Positions 9,330 through 17,301 of a stretch of 34,554 nucleotides of DNA are shown piece by piece; the first letter of the stretch is position 1, and each line of letters begins with the position of its first letter. This DNA is from Herminiimonas sp. (GTDB lineage: Bacteria; Pseudomonadota; Gammaproteobacteria; Burkholderiales; Burkholderiaceae_D), in the NCBI GenBank assembly GCA_014377845.1, contig JACMOV010000110.1, positions 1-34,554 of the forward strand. Direction: 5' to 3'. Under the pieces are notes generated by a model. That model made no database searches, had not been told where the DNA came from, and worked only from the letters and a program-made list of their open reading frames with translations. The translations under genes and the position numbers were made by a program.

Positions 9330-10039
9330 GCCGGAGCCTCGGTAGCGGCCTGAGTGGTTATGTCCACAATTTTTCCGTCATCCATATGCGCAATGCGGTC
9401 GGCAAATTCGAAGATACGGGGATCATGCGTGACAACGAGCACCGCGCGTTCTGCGGTGGTGGCGACGCGCCGCAGAATTTCCATGACCTGCTTGCCGGCG
9501 GCGTGGTCGAGGTTGCTGGTCGGCTCATCACAGACAATCAGTTTCGGTTGGTGGACCAGCGCACGGGCAATCGCTACTCGTTGCTTCTGGCCACCACTTA
9601 GCTGTGCGGCGGGGGCGTCCTTCCGATCGCCCAAACCGACACTTTCGAGAACCTTGCCAGCTTGCGCAATCGCAGCTTTGCGATTCACCCCGGCAATCAA
9701 CAGAGGCACCGCCACATTCTCAACCACGGTCAGCGAAAGTAGTAGATTAAACGCCTGGAAAACGAAGCCGATGGATTTGCCGCGAAAGCGCGTGCGCTCG
9801 TCTAACTGCATCTTTTGCAAATCGGATCCAAGCAGAACGCACTCGCCGCCGTCTGGATCAAGAATCCCCGCAATGATTGATACGAGCGTCGTCTTGCCGC
9901 AGCCGGACGGACCCACCAGCATCAGCAACTCGCCAAAGGCAATATCAAGATCGATCCCCTGAAGCGCATTGACTTGGGAGTTCCCTTTGCCAAATGTCTT
10001 GATCAAATTGGTGCAGCGAACTGCGCGTTGTAGCTCCAA
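9326..10039 (-). CDS. ABC exporter ATPase (LolD/MacB-DevA type)
   Basis: This 237-aa nucleotide-binding subunit powers the exporter. All ABC motifs are intact: Walker A GPSGCGKTT (43-51), Q-loop Gln95, signature LSGGQ (147-151), Walker B LIVCDE (167-172, with catalytic Glu172) and switch His205. It is closest in style to the LolD/MacB/DevA group. The start is TTG 10039: GAGG lies 8 bases upstream, the frame is closed by a stop 24 bases further up, and no later Met precedes Walker A. It is the first gene of the operon and overlaps the adaptor by 4 bases. Confidence 0.9.
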   Translation of the reverse strand: MELQRAVRCTNLIKTFGKGNSQVNALQGIDLDIAFGELLMLVGPSGCGKTTLVSIIAGILDPDGGECVLLGSDLQKMQLDERTRFRGKSIGFVFQAFNLLLSLTVVENVAVPLLIAGVNRKAAIAQAGKVLESVGLGDRKDAPAAQLSGGQKQRVAIARALVHQPKLIVCDEPTSNLDHAAGKQVMEILRRVATTAERAVLVVTHDPRIFEFADRIAHMDDGKIVDITTQAATEAPA

Positions 10040-10060
10040 CCTAAAATCCTCATAATTAAC

Positions 10061-10070
10061 TCAGTACTGA
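10061..10070. promoter_or_regulatory. Short palindrome before the exporter operon
   Basis: TCAGTACTGA is a perfect 10-bp palindrome about 20 bases upstream of the TTG start of the ATPase gene, where an operator could sit. It is short enough to occur by chance. Confidence 0.25.
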
Positions 10071-10269
10071 TGCAGTTATTTGCTGCGATCAAACACGTGA
10101 AACCTGAATAAAACTGTGATGGATAATACGTCCTTTCCAGTGGTGCCAGAAAACTAACAAGCTATTTAACGACGGCGACAACCTCGTTCATTGCTCTGGT
10201 TCGCAATTCAGCGGCAATCGTTAGTTTCGGTGCAATCTTGGTCCACTCTTGCTTGTAACGTATGGGTCT

Positions 10270-10318
10270 ACCCTAACCTGACGTCAGGGTTCGTGCCGAA
10301 TCTGCGGCCGGTTAGGGT
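10270..10318. promoter_or_regulatory. Nested inverted repeats, possible MerR-type operator
   Basis: ACCCTAACC (10270-10278) and GGTTAGGGT (10310-10318) are 9-bp inverted arms 31 bases apart. Inside lies the perfect 12-bp palindrome CCTGACGTCAGG (10277-10288). ACCCT...AGGGT with 21-base overall length (10270-10290) has the shape of MerR-family metal or drug operators, but no MerR gene is in the window. The repeats occupy the 410-base gap 10040-10452 between the exporter operon and the TonB receptor. The gap otherwise holds only a GTTCGAAC-centred hairpin near 10390-10409. Confidence 0.35.
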
Positions 10319-10452
10319 CGAGTCTACGATTACTTGCCACGCGCAACTGGACTGCCCCCACATCGGTAGACAAATACCGACCTCACATTGAGGCGCGTTC
10401 GAACGCCTCGGGACTGACCCGACCCCTGAACGGTCCTGAGTGCTCCGCAGCG

Positions 10453-12552
10453 TCAGAAATTGGCGATCAGGTTCATCCGGAACGAACGCGATTCGATCGG
10501 ATGGAAATGCTTGTCGGTCGTTCCGATGTGGTCGTCCGGCTCGTTCGGCAAGCGCGACGCGTAGTAATAGTCGATGGCAGCATCCTTGCGGTCGGTCAGG
10601 TTATAGCCTTCCAGTTCGATCCGCAGTTTCGGGCTGAATTTATAGCCGATCCGGCCATTCAGTGTCATGGTTTTGTTCGAACGTGCGCTGTTGTCTTCGA
10701 TCAGCGGACGCGGTCCGAAATAGCGTAATTGCAGGCCGCCGAAATACGGCCCCAGATTGTCGACCGCCAGCGCCAGCGACGCCACACCTTCGATCGCACC
10801 GGGAATGCGGTTGCCGACCGAGTCAAAATCACGATAGCGCGCACGGGCTAAGGCGATGTCGGCATCGATCGTCAGCCATCTGTACGGTTTGTAATAATTC
10901 GAAAATTCGAAACCGACGCGACGGCTCGGACGGCCGGTATCGGCAGTGGTGCCGGCATCGCCCTGGAACAGCAGTTCGGAATCGAAGTCGAGCCGGTACA
11001 CGGAAAAACTCGATTGCAGGCCGGGCACGATCTCGGTACGTACACCGGCCTCAATGCCGCGCGATGCAACCAGTACGGATTCGCGCGTGGCCGGCGTATC
11101 GGGATTTTTCGGGTCGACCGAAATCGTCGCGCCGCGCGCGTCGTTGCTGTGAAAGCCGCGACCGGCATTCAGATAAAGTTCGGTCTTCGACCACGGTCCG
11201 AAGATCAGCGACAGCTTCGGACTGGCCCGGTGATCGGTGACTTTATTGGAATTGTCCGCCAGGTTGCTGACGACCTTGTCGCGGTAAAAATCCTCCCGCA
11301 CTCCTACAACGGTACGGAATTTGTCGGTCCAGCGGGTCGCATTCTCGGCATGGAAACCGACGCTGCTTTCCACCGTGTAATCTTGGCGCGTGACCGACAG
11401 CAGTGCACGCGCCCGGGTCAGAATTAGCGCATTGTGGATATTATCGTTTTGGAATTGCAGGCCGACGGTGTTTTCGGATTTGACACCCATCAACGGCATT
11501 TGCCATGTATGGCTGGCATTGATGCCGGTCGTCACCCGTCGGTCCGGCTGGTTGAACTGGTCGCCGTTGACCGGATCATCCAGAAAATACGTGAAGTTCG
11601 AATACAGGTCGAGCTGCTGGCCGATCAAGTAGGCATTAAATTTGGTTGCACTGGTTTCGTCCGTCCTTTGCCAGGCCGTCGACAGGCTGTAGCGATGCGC
11701 ATTGCCGCCGTCGGTGGGGTCGATTGCGTCGAAGCGGCTGGATAACAGTCCGGAATCGATTGCCCGCTGCGGAATCTGATCGGTGGCGTTCCAGCGCGCC
11801 TTGTACGCCATCAGGCTGACATTGAACCCGTTCGGTTCCGATCCTTCACTGTAGCGCAATACGCCGTTGGCCTTGCGATAATCGTCGCCGTGGACGAAGG
11901 GGCCATCATTGTGGAACAGTTCGAGCGCGTACAACAGGTTGCCGTTGCCAAACTTCAGCGAATCCGCCAGCAAGGTACGGCGGAAACCGTTTTGACCGAT
12001 TCCGATGCTGGCGATACCGGCTTCGAGCCGGTTGGCATAGACGACGCTGACGGTGCCGGCCGAGGCGAAGTCACCTTGCTCGGCATAATACGGACCCTTG
12101 CGGTATTCAAGCCGCTGCGCCAATTCGGGAATCAGGAAATTCAAATCGGTCCAGCCCTGTCCGTGTGCATGCGTGCGCTCATTGACCAGCATGCCGTCGA
12201 CCGTGGTGCGCAGGTCGGTGCCATGGTCGAGATTGATGCCTCGCAGGTAGAACTGATTCGCCTTGCCTTCGCCGCTATGCTGGCTGACGATCAATCCGGG
12301 TGTTGCTTCCAGCAATTCGCCCGGACGGTACACGGTGCGCGCCTCCAGCTGCTTCTGCGTCACGAGGCCTGAACTGGCCGCATCGGCGATCCCAATCTGA
12401 CTGTTGCGGGAACCCTCGATCACCACTTCCTGTAGTTTTACATCGCCGTCGGCGGCGTGAACATGGCTCGAGATTGCCCACAGTCCCAACAGAGCGGTGG
12501 CGATTCGCGTCATCGGTAATAAATGCGCTGGAAAACCTGGGAAGTATTTCAT
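10453..12552 (-). CDS. TonB-dependent outer-membrane receptor, probably nickel-regulated
   Basis: This 699-aa protein starts at ATG 12552, with AGGA seven bases upstream; an upstream in-frame ATG at 12618 is less likely. The signal peptide (IATALLGLWAISSHVHA) ends near residue 33. A plug domain follows (LQEVVIEGSRN; LEATPGLIVSQHSGEGKANQ; FYLRGINLDHGTDLRTTVDG), and then a 22-strand-type barrel ending in the outer-membrane signature FRMNLIANF. The receptor imports a metal or metallophore using TonB energy. It is divergent from nikR about 400 bases away, and NikR-controlled TonB receptors are known or predicted in Proteobacteria, so nickel chelates are the leading guess. Siderophore-type ligands are not excluded. 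No TonB, ExbBD or NikABCDE genes are nearby. Confidence 0.85.
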   Translation of the reverse strand: MKYFPGFPAHLLPMTRIATALLGLWAISSHVHAADGDVKLQEVVIEGSRNSQIGIADAASSGLVTQKQLEARTVYRPGELLEATPGLIVSQHSGEGKANQFYLRGINLDHGTDLRTTVDGMLVNERTHAHGQGWTDLNFLIPELAQRLEYRKGPYYAEQGDFASAGTVSVVYANRLEAGIASIGIGQNGFRRTLLADSLKFGNGNLLYALELFHNDGPFVHGDDYRKANGVLRYSEGSEPNGFNVSLMAYKARWNATDQIPQRAIDSGLLSSRFDAIDPTDGGNAHRYSLSTAWQRTDETSATKFNAYLIGQQLDLYSNFTYFLDDPVNGDQFNQPDRRVTTGINASHTWQMPLMGVKSENTVGLQFQNDNIHNALILTRARALLSVTRQDYTVESSVGFHAENATRWTDKFRTVVGVREDFYRDKVVSNLADNSNKVTDHRASPKLSLIFGPWSKTELYLNAGRGFHSNDARGATISVDPKNPDTPATRESVLVASRGIEAGVRTEIVPGLQSSFSVYRLDFDSELLFQGDAGTTADTGRPSRRVGFEFSNYYKPYRWLTIDADIALARARYRDFDSVGNRIPGAIEGVASLALAVDNLGPYFGGLQLRYFGPRPLIEDNSARSNKTMTLNGRIGYKFSPKLRIELEGYNLTDRKDAAIDYYYASRLPNEPDDHIGTTDKHFHPIESRSFRMNLIANF

Positions 12553-12672
12553 TCGAAATTCCTGAAATGTGATGATCGAGCGGGCAGCCTTCATGACTGG
12601 TGCACCAGCGAACCGCAAGGAGTAACCGGGTAGGAGAAAGATTGAAATAGTCTTACGCCGGCTGATATATTA

Positions 12673-12756
12673 ATGCTTATTTAGAACTTTCTACGGAATC
12701 GCGAATTGCCAATTTATTACGCTCCGATGTGTATTACGGATTCAAAATTATGCTTA
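12673..12756. promoter_or_regulatory. AT-rich divergent promoter region with paired direct repeats
   Basis: ATGCTTA occurs at 12673-12679 and 12750-12756, and TATTACG at 12715-12721 and 12732-12738 (17 bases start to start). This AT-rich block lies between the receptor and nikR and is the natural place for NikR control. I see no clean match to the E. coli site GTATGA-N16-TCATAC. For nikR itself an extended -10 (TGCTATCAT) ends at 12929. Confidence 0.35.
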
Positions 12757-12953
12757 ATTTCAGAGAAGCAAAATTCGGCAGCCTGGATGGTTCTGCTTGC
12801 GGCCAGAGCTTTTTATTCAATCGGCGTCTGCCGGGAGGATCTGAACAATTGTTCGATCCAGCTGCAGTCTTTGCGCTTGAGACGAATGAAGTTGTCTGGC
12901 AGGGCATTCGATACTGCATTTGCTATCATGTTGATTTCTTTCGGGCCACTTCC

Positions 12954-13409
12954 ATGCGTCGCATCACGATTTCCGTAGACGATACCCTTGCAGAACAATT
13001 CGATGCATTAATCGAACGCCATGGTTATGAAAACCGGTCGGAAGCGTTCCGAGATCTTCTACGGGATCGGATTGAAAATGAACGCAAAACCCGAAATCAG
13101 GTGCGCTATTGTGTTGCCACGTTGAGTTTTGTGTATGACCATCACGAGCGTGATTTGGCCAGTCGAATGGCCGATATTCAGCATGAGCACCACGACTTGT
13201 GCGTGTCCACCATGCATGTTCATTTAGACCATGAAAGTTGCCTTGAAACGGTCGTGCTACGGGGACTGTTCAAGGATGTTCGGGCCTTTGCCGATAAAAT
13301 CATCGCGCAAGCCGGCATACGTCACGGTAGCGTCAATATCGTGCCAATGGAGATGGAGACGGCTTCGCGCGCCAGCCATCGCCATCACCATCTTCATCCA
13401 ATGACATAA
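12954..13409 (+). CDS. nikR: Nickel-responsive regulator NikR with His-rich tail
   Basis: NikR is a ribbon-helix-helix repressor with a C-terminal ACT-like nickel-sensing domain. The product is 151 aa. RRITISVDDTLAEQFD with GYENRSEAFRDLLR (about 25-38) is the DNA-binding ribbon-helix-helix. The four high-affinity Ni ligands are all present at positions equivalent to E. coli His76, His87, His89 and Cys95: His77, His88, His90 and Cys96 (in HVHLDHESC). The C-terminus carries about 18 extra residues ending in SHRHHHLHPMT, absent from E. coli NikR. Start ATG 12954 aligns with the family although the ribosome site is weak. It is divergent from the TonB receptor and likely controls it and itself. 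Confidence 0.95.
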   Translation: MRRITISVDDTLAEQFDALIERHGYENRSEAFRDLLRDRIENERKTRNQVRYCVATLSFVYDHHERDLASRMADIQHEHHDLCVSTMHVHLDHESCLETVVLRGLFKDVRAFADKIIAQAGIRHGSVNIVPMEMETASRASHRHHHLHPMT

Positions 13410-13658
13410 TGCTGATCTGCGACGACATGATGACGCCAGCATGCCGCATGCCGCATGCCGACGCCGACGCCGGAAAAGCGTCGCGGGCGGGATTGGCATT
13501 GCTGCCTGACTGTCGAACAAACAAGGGGTTTTTGCACGATCTCAGACATGGTGCGCTTCCGGCCCATTGGGTAAGGTCTTGGGAAGTTGGTGCGATGCGG
13601 AGGTGCCGTGCAATGCACTCGTGCGGTTTGCCCGTGCTGTTTGCGCGATTCCTGCGGC
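13410..13658. other. Gene-free gap with short tandem repeats
   Basis: This lies between nikR and the convergent paaY. It holds three copies of a 7-mer ATGCCGC/A at 13441-13461, followed by CGCCGA-type 6-mers to about 13472. No terminator with a T-run and no supported gene is seen; open frames here are GC-rich shadows. Confidence 0.4.
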
Positions 13659-14273
13659 CTATGCCTGCCCGGACTGACGCCGGGTAGCAATCAGCGCCTG
13701 AACTTCCGACGGCTTCAGGCGCGGCCGGTCCGGTTCGACTGCGGACAGGGGCGTGACCTCGGCCATCGTCGCAAGGCACCGCCTGGAGAGCGCCTGGTAG
13801 GTCTGCGTACCCTCCAGCTTCCAGGCGATTTCCTGGTCGGTCACTTCCCGCAGGACCTTGCCCGGCACGCCGGCGACCAGCGAGCGCGGCGGGACTTTCA
13901 TCCCGGCGCGCACGAACGCGCTGGCGGCGACGATCGATTCCTCGCCGATCTCCGCTTCATCCATCACCACCGTGTTCATGCCGACCAGGGCGTTGCGCCG
14001 CACCACGCAGCCGTGCAGGACCGCGCCGTGACCGATATGGCCGTTTTCTTCGACCACCGTATCGGATGCGGGAAAGCCATGCAGCACGCACGTGTCCTGC
14101 ACGTTGACGCCACGATGCAGCACGATCCGGCCGAAGTCGCCGCGCAGCACGGCGCACGGTCCGACATAACAATCGGGACCGACGATGACATCGCCGATCA
14201 GCACGGCCGTCGGATGGACATAGGCGCTCGGGTCGACTACCGGGATGACGCCGTCGATGGAATAGTGGGGCAC
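13659..14273 (-). CDS. paaY: Phenylacetate-pathway hexapeptide thioesterase PaaY
   Basis: PaaY is a gamma-carbonic-anhydrase-like left-handed beta-helix trimer that hydrolyses dead-end CoA esters of the phenylacetate pathway. The product is 204 aa. The start is GTG 14273, with AGGAG seven bases upstream; the nearby ATG at 14278 is out of frame. Hexapeptide repeats run from about residue 17 to 135 (for example [23 protein letters not shown]). The metal-ligand triad of the family is present as His65, His82 and His87 ([14 protein letters not shown]). A Pro/Arg-rich tail ends [16 protein letters not shown]. It is divergent from paaR across a shared operator region. Confidence 0.92.
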   Translation of the reverse strand: MPHYSIDGVIPVVDPSAYVHPTAVLIGDVIVGPDCYVGPCAVLRGDFGRIVLHRGVNVQDTCVLHGFPASDTVVEENGHIGHGAVLHGCVVRRNALVGMNTVVMDEAEIGEESIVAASAFVRAGMKVPPRSLVAGVPGKVLREVTDQEIAWKLEGTQTYQALSRRCLATMAEVTPLSAVEPDRPRLKPSEVQALIATRRQSGQA

Positions 14274-14418
14274 GGCATGACTCCTGGGCTTATGGGTGGG
14301 TTCACTGCATCGAACAGAAATGGGTCGGCCAGAAGCAGCCATGTCGCCGCGCTTCCGCAACCGCGTCGATCACCACACGCTGCAGATGGCGAGGGAAAAA
14401 ATATTTCCGTGCTTGCGA

Positions 14419-14446
14419 TTGCGCGGACTGGGTTTTCATCTACAAT
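14419..14446 (+). promoter_or_regulatory. Predicted promoter of paaR-paaABCDE
   Basis: TTGCGC (14419-14424) and TACAAT (14441-14446) are 16 bases apart. The PaaR-like palindrome begins 10 bases after the -10 box, so bound repressor would cover the transcription start. Confidence 0.45.
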
Positions 14447-14456
14447 ATAATTTAAC

Positions 14457-14468
14457 CCGACCGGTCGG
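14457..14468. promoter_or_regulatory. PaaR operator candidate (TetR-type palindrome)
   Basis: CCGACCGGTCGG is a perfect 12-bp palindrome, extending as ACCCGACCGGTCGGTC with one mismatch. It lies between the divergent paaY and paaR genes, at the expected transcription start of paaR. The shape and sequence are typical of TetR-family operators and of the site proposed for betaproteobacterial PaaR. Phenylacetyl-CoA is the expected inducer. Confidence 0.75.
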
Positions 14469-14541
14469 TCAATAATGTTTTGAGCGACTGATTTTGCGCC
14501 ACTTGGTGTAGACCGTCGATTTCAACTGGAGAGACAAACGC

Positions 14542-15186
14542 ATGGCACGTGGGCGCGCCCCGGGATACGGCAACCAACGCGAGGACATCCTCGCGCATGC
14601 CGCACGCCTGTTTGCCATCCACGGCTATTGCGCCACCTCCATGAATGAAGTTGCCGCCGCCTGCGCGATGTCGAAGGCGTCGCTCTACCATTATTTCCGG
14701 GACAAGGATGCGCTGCTGGTCGATATCGCGGAAGGTCATGTCCGTCGCCTCGAGGCGGTGGTCGAAGAATTGCGGCTGCAGGCGCTCGCGCCGGCGGCCC
14801 GCCTGCAGGAATTGATCCGCCGCTTCGTGGCCGAGTATGGCGGCGCCCAGCATGCGCACCGGGTGCTGACCGAGGATGTGCGGTTTCTCGACGACGCAGA
14901 TCGCGCCCGCATCCTGGACCGGGAGCGGCATGTGGTCGCCGCGTTCGCCGACGTGATTGCCGAGCTGCGGCCCGAGCTCGACCGCGCGCACCTGGTCAAA
15001 CCGCTGACGATGCTGCTCTTCGGGATGATCAACTGGATGTTTACCTGGCTAAAGGATGACGGCAAGCTGGATCCGCAAGCCATGGCAGGCGTCGTTACCG
15101 ATCTGTTTTTCGGCGGGTTTCCGGCGGTGCGGATACCTGCAGCCAGTCCTGCTGCAAATCCCGTCGCATCGGCACCTGCGCACTGA
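14542..15186 (+). CDS. paaR: TetR-family regulator of phenylacetate catabolism (PaaR)
   Basis: This 214-aa repressor starts at ATG 14542 with GGAGAG nine to fourteen bases upstream. The N-terminal TetR helix-turn-helix is clear: [17 protein letters not shown], then [28 protein letters not shown] (about residues 34-62). The C-terminal half is the all-helical ligand and dimer domain, and the end is an Ala/Pro-rich tail. The position directly before paaA and the palindrome at 14457-14468 identify it as PaaR, which in this group replaces the GntR-like PaaX of E. coli. It presumably represses itself, paaABCDE and paaY until phenylacetyl-CoA is present. Only 37 bases separate it from paaA. Confidence 0.88.
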   Translation: MARGRAPGYGNQREDILAHAARLFAIHGYCATSMNEVAAACAMSKASLYHYFRDKDALLVDIAEGHVRRLEAVVEELRLQALAPAARLQELIRRFVAEYGGAQHAHRVLTEDVRFLDDADRARILDRERHVVAAFADVIAELRPELDRAHLVKPLTMLLFGMINWMFTWLKDDGKLDPQAMAGVVTDLFFGGFPAVRIPAASPAANPVASAPAH

Positions 15187-15223
15187 CCCAGGCACACATT
15201 CAAATTCAATCAGGAGCGAAACC

Positions 15224-16225
15224 ATGTACGCACAGTTGGTTGAAACCGGCAGCAAGAAGATACGCGCGCTCGACGAGATGGCGCCGCAGGAGCGCGACTT
15301 CCAGCAGCGCATCGACGGTGGCATCAAGATCGAAGCCAAGGACTGGATGCCGGACGGATACCGCAAGACGCTGGTCCGCCAGATCTCGCAGCATGCGCAT
15401 TCCGAGATCGTCGGCCAGCTCCCGGAAGGCAACTGGGTGACCCGTGCCCCGAGCCTGAAGCGCAAGTCGATCCTGCTGGCGAAGATCCAGGATGAAGCCG
15501 GGCATGGCCTGTATCTTTACAGCGCAGCAGAAACGCTCGGTGTGTCGCGCGACGCGCTGCTCGGCGATCTGCATTCCGGCAAGGCCAAGTACTCCAGCAT
15601 CTTCAATTATCCGACGCTCAGCTGGGCCGACATGGGCGCCATCGGCTGGCTGGTGGATGGTTCGGCGATCATCAACCAGATTCCGTTATGCCGCTGTTCC
15701 TACGGGCCCTATGCGCGCGCCATGGTTCGCGTCTGCAAGGAGGAATCCTTTCATGCGCGGCAGGGCTACGACATCATGATGGCGCTCTGTAACGGCACAC
15801 CGGAACAGAAGCAGATGGCGCAGGATGCGGTGAACCGCTGGTGGTGGCCGTCGCTGATGATGTTCGGTCCGTCGGATGCCGAATCCATCAACAGCGCGCA
15901 ATCGGCAGCCTGGCGCATCAAGCTGTTCTCCAACGACGAGCTGCGCCAGAAGATGGTGGACCAGACCGTGCCGCAGGCGCACTTCCTCGGCTTGACCGTG
16001 CCGGACCCGGACCTGACATTCAACGAAGCGACCGGCCATCATGAATACGGCATCATCGACTGGACAGAATTCAACAATATCCTGAAGGGCAATGGTCCGT
16101 GCAACCGCGACCGCCTGCGTACCCGCGTCAAGGCCTACGAGGACGGCGCCTGGTTTCGCGATGCACTGGTCGCGCATGCCGACAAGCAGGCAGCCCGCAG
16201 GGCCGCAACCGATCCGGCCGCCTGA
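15224..16225 (+). CDS. paaA: Phenylacetyl-CoA epoxidase catalytic subunit PaaA
   Basis: PaaA is the di-iron oxygenase subunit that converts phenylacetyl-CoA to the ring 1,2-epoxide with O2 and electrons from PaaE. The product is 333 aa, starting at ATG 15224 after CAGGAG. Ferritin-like four-helix metal motifs are visible as Glu91-x-x-His94 (DEAGHG) and Glu174-x-x-His177 (EESFH). The signature MYAQLVETG start and the block [15 protein letters not shown] are typical of PaaA. It pairs with PaaC, encoded two genes on, as the catalytic heterodimer. This is the first structural gene of the paa operon. Confidence 0.97.
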   Translation: MYAQLVETGSKKIRALDEMAPQERDFQQRIDGGIKIEAKDWMPDGYRKTLVRQISQHAHSEIVGQLPEGNWVTRAPSLKRKSILLAKIQDEAGHGLYLYSAAETLGVSRDALLGDLHSGKAKYSSIFNYPTLSWADMGAIGWLVDGSAIINQIPLCRCSYGPYARAMVRVCKEESFHARQGYDIMMALCNGTPEQKQMAQDAVNRWWWPSLMMFGPSDAESINSAQSAAWRIKLFSNDELRQKMVDQTVPQAHFLGLTVPDPDLTFNEATGHHEYGIIDWTEFNNILKGNGPCNRDRLRTRVKAYEDGAWFRDALVAHADKQAARRAATDPAA

Positions 16226-16243
16226 ATCCAAAAGGGGAATCAC

Positions 16244-16528
16244 ATGAGCAAGGAATGGCCGTTGTGGGAAGTTTTCATTCGCAGCCAGCATGGACTGTCG
16301 CACAAGCATGTGGGCAGCCTGCATGCACCGGACGCCGGAATGGCGGTCAACAATGCCCGCGACGTCTACACCCGCCGCAATGAAGGCATCAGCATCTGGG
16401 TCGTCAAGGCATCCGACATCACCGCCAGCAGCCCCGGTGACAAGGAAGCGCTGTTCGACCCGGCCAACAGCAAGGTCTATCGCCATCCGACCTTCTTCCC
16501 GATGCCGGAAGAAGTGAAGAACCTGTGA
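16244..16528 (+). CDS. paaB: Phenylacetyl-CoA epoxidase bridging subunit PaaB
   Basis: PaaB is a 94-aa subunit that holds two PaaAC heterodimers together in the epoxidase and has no catalytic centre of its own. ATG 16244 follows AAGGGGAA. Family hallmarks are WPLWEVFIRSQHGLSHKHVG at the start, AVNNARDVYTRRNEG in the middle and FFPMPEEVKNL at the end. Its stop overlaps the GTG start of paaC by 4 bases, implying coupled translation. Confidence 0.96.
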   Translation: MSKEWPLWEVFIRSQHGLSHKHVGSLHAPDAGMAVNNARDVYTRRNEGISIWVVKASDITASSPGDKEALFDPANSKVYRHPTFFPMPEEVKNL

Positions 16529-17301
16529 AGACGGACGCCACCCTCATGGTCGACCCGACATTCGAATTCCTGCTGCGTCTGGCCGATACCGCCCTGGTGC
16601 TGAGCCAGCGCCTGTCCGAGCTGTGCGGCAAGGGACCGGCGCTGGAAGAAGACATGGCGCTGACCAATGTCGCGCTGGACCTGATCGGCCAGTCCCGGTT
16701 CTGGCTGACCTATGCGGGTGAGATCGAAGGCGCCGGGCGCGACGAAGACCGGCTCGCCTACCACCGCGATGCGCATGACTTCCGCAATCTGCTGCTGGTC
16801 GAGCAACCCAACGGCAGCTACGCCGATACGCTGGCGCGGCAATTCTATTTCGATTGCTGGCACTACCTGCTGCTGGAAACGCTGGTGGCATCCACCGACG
16901 AACGCATTGCCGGCGTCGCCGAAAAATCATTGAAGGAAGTGCGCTACCACGCACGCCGCAGCGGCGACCTGATCGTGCGCCTGGGCGACGGCACCGAGCA
17001 GAGCCACCGGATGATCCAGAACGCCTTGAACGACCTCTGGATGTTTACCGGTGAAATGTTCATGATGGACGCGGTCGAGCAGGCGATGGCGGCGCAAGGC
17101 GTCGCACCGGACCTCGGCGCGTTGAAGGCGCCATGGCTTGACCACGTCAGCGAGATTTTCGCGGAAGCGACGTTGACATTGCCGCCGCGCGACGCCTGGA
17201 TGCAGCAGGGCGGCAAGCAGGGCAGGCATACCGAACACCTGGGCTACCTGCTGGCGGAAATGCAATTCCTGCAGCGCGCCTATCCTGGTGCCGCGTGGTG
17301 A
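16525..17301 (+). CDS. paaC: Phenylacetyl-CoA epoxidase structural subunit PaaC
   Basis: PaaC is a ferritin-fold partner of PaaA that is required for activity but in which the metal site is degenerate. The product is 258 aa. The start is GTG 16525, overlapping the paaB stop (GTGA) with GGAAGAAG upstream; ATG 16546 (seven codons later) is the alternative. Conserved family blocks include FLLRLADTALVLSQRLSELCG, EEDMALTNVALDLIGQ and VRYHARRSGDLIVRLGDGTEQS. The gene overlaps paaD at its end, keeping the A-B-C-D subunits in a tightly coupled unit. Confidence 0.95.
   Translation: MKTDATLMVDPTFEFLLRLADTALVLSQRLSELCGKGPALEEDMALTNVALDLIGQSRFWLTYAGEIEGAGRDEDRLAYHRDAHDFRNLLLVEQPNGSYADTLARQFYFDCWHYLLLETLVASTDERIAGVAEKSLKEVRYHARRSGDLIVRLGDGTEQSHRMIQNALNDLWMFTGEMFMMDAVEQAMAAQGVAPDLGALKAPWLDHVSEIFAEATLTLPPRDAWMQQGGKQGRHTEHLGYLLAEMQFLQRAYPGAAW

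Noticed and set aside
5234-10039. Exporter cassette as a transposon
   Set aside because: No transposase, terminal inverted repeats or target duplication could be found by eye at both ends.
10390-10409. Hairpin GAGGC...GCCTC as terminator of the TonB receptor gene
   Set aside because: The stem is bulged and no T-run follows on the minus strand.
16525-17301. Broken metal site in PaaC as gene decay
   Set aside because: PaaC is naturally the non-metal partner of PaaA, so missing ligands are normal.
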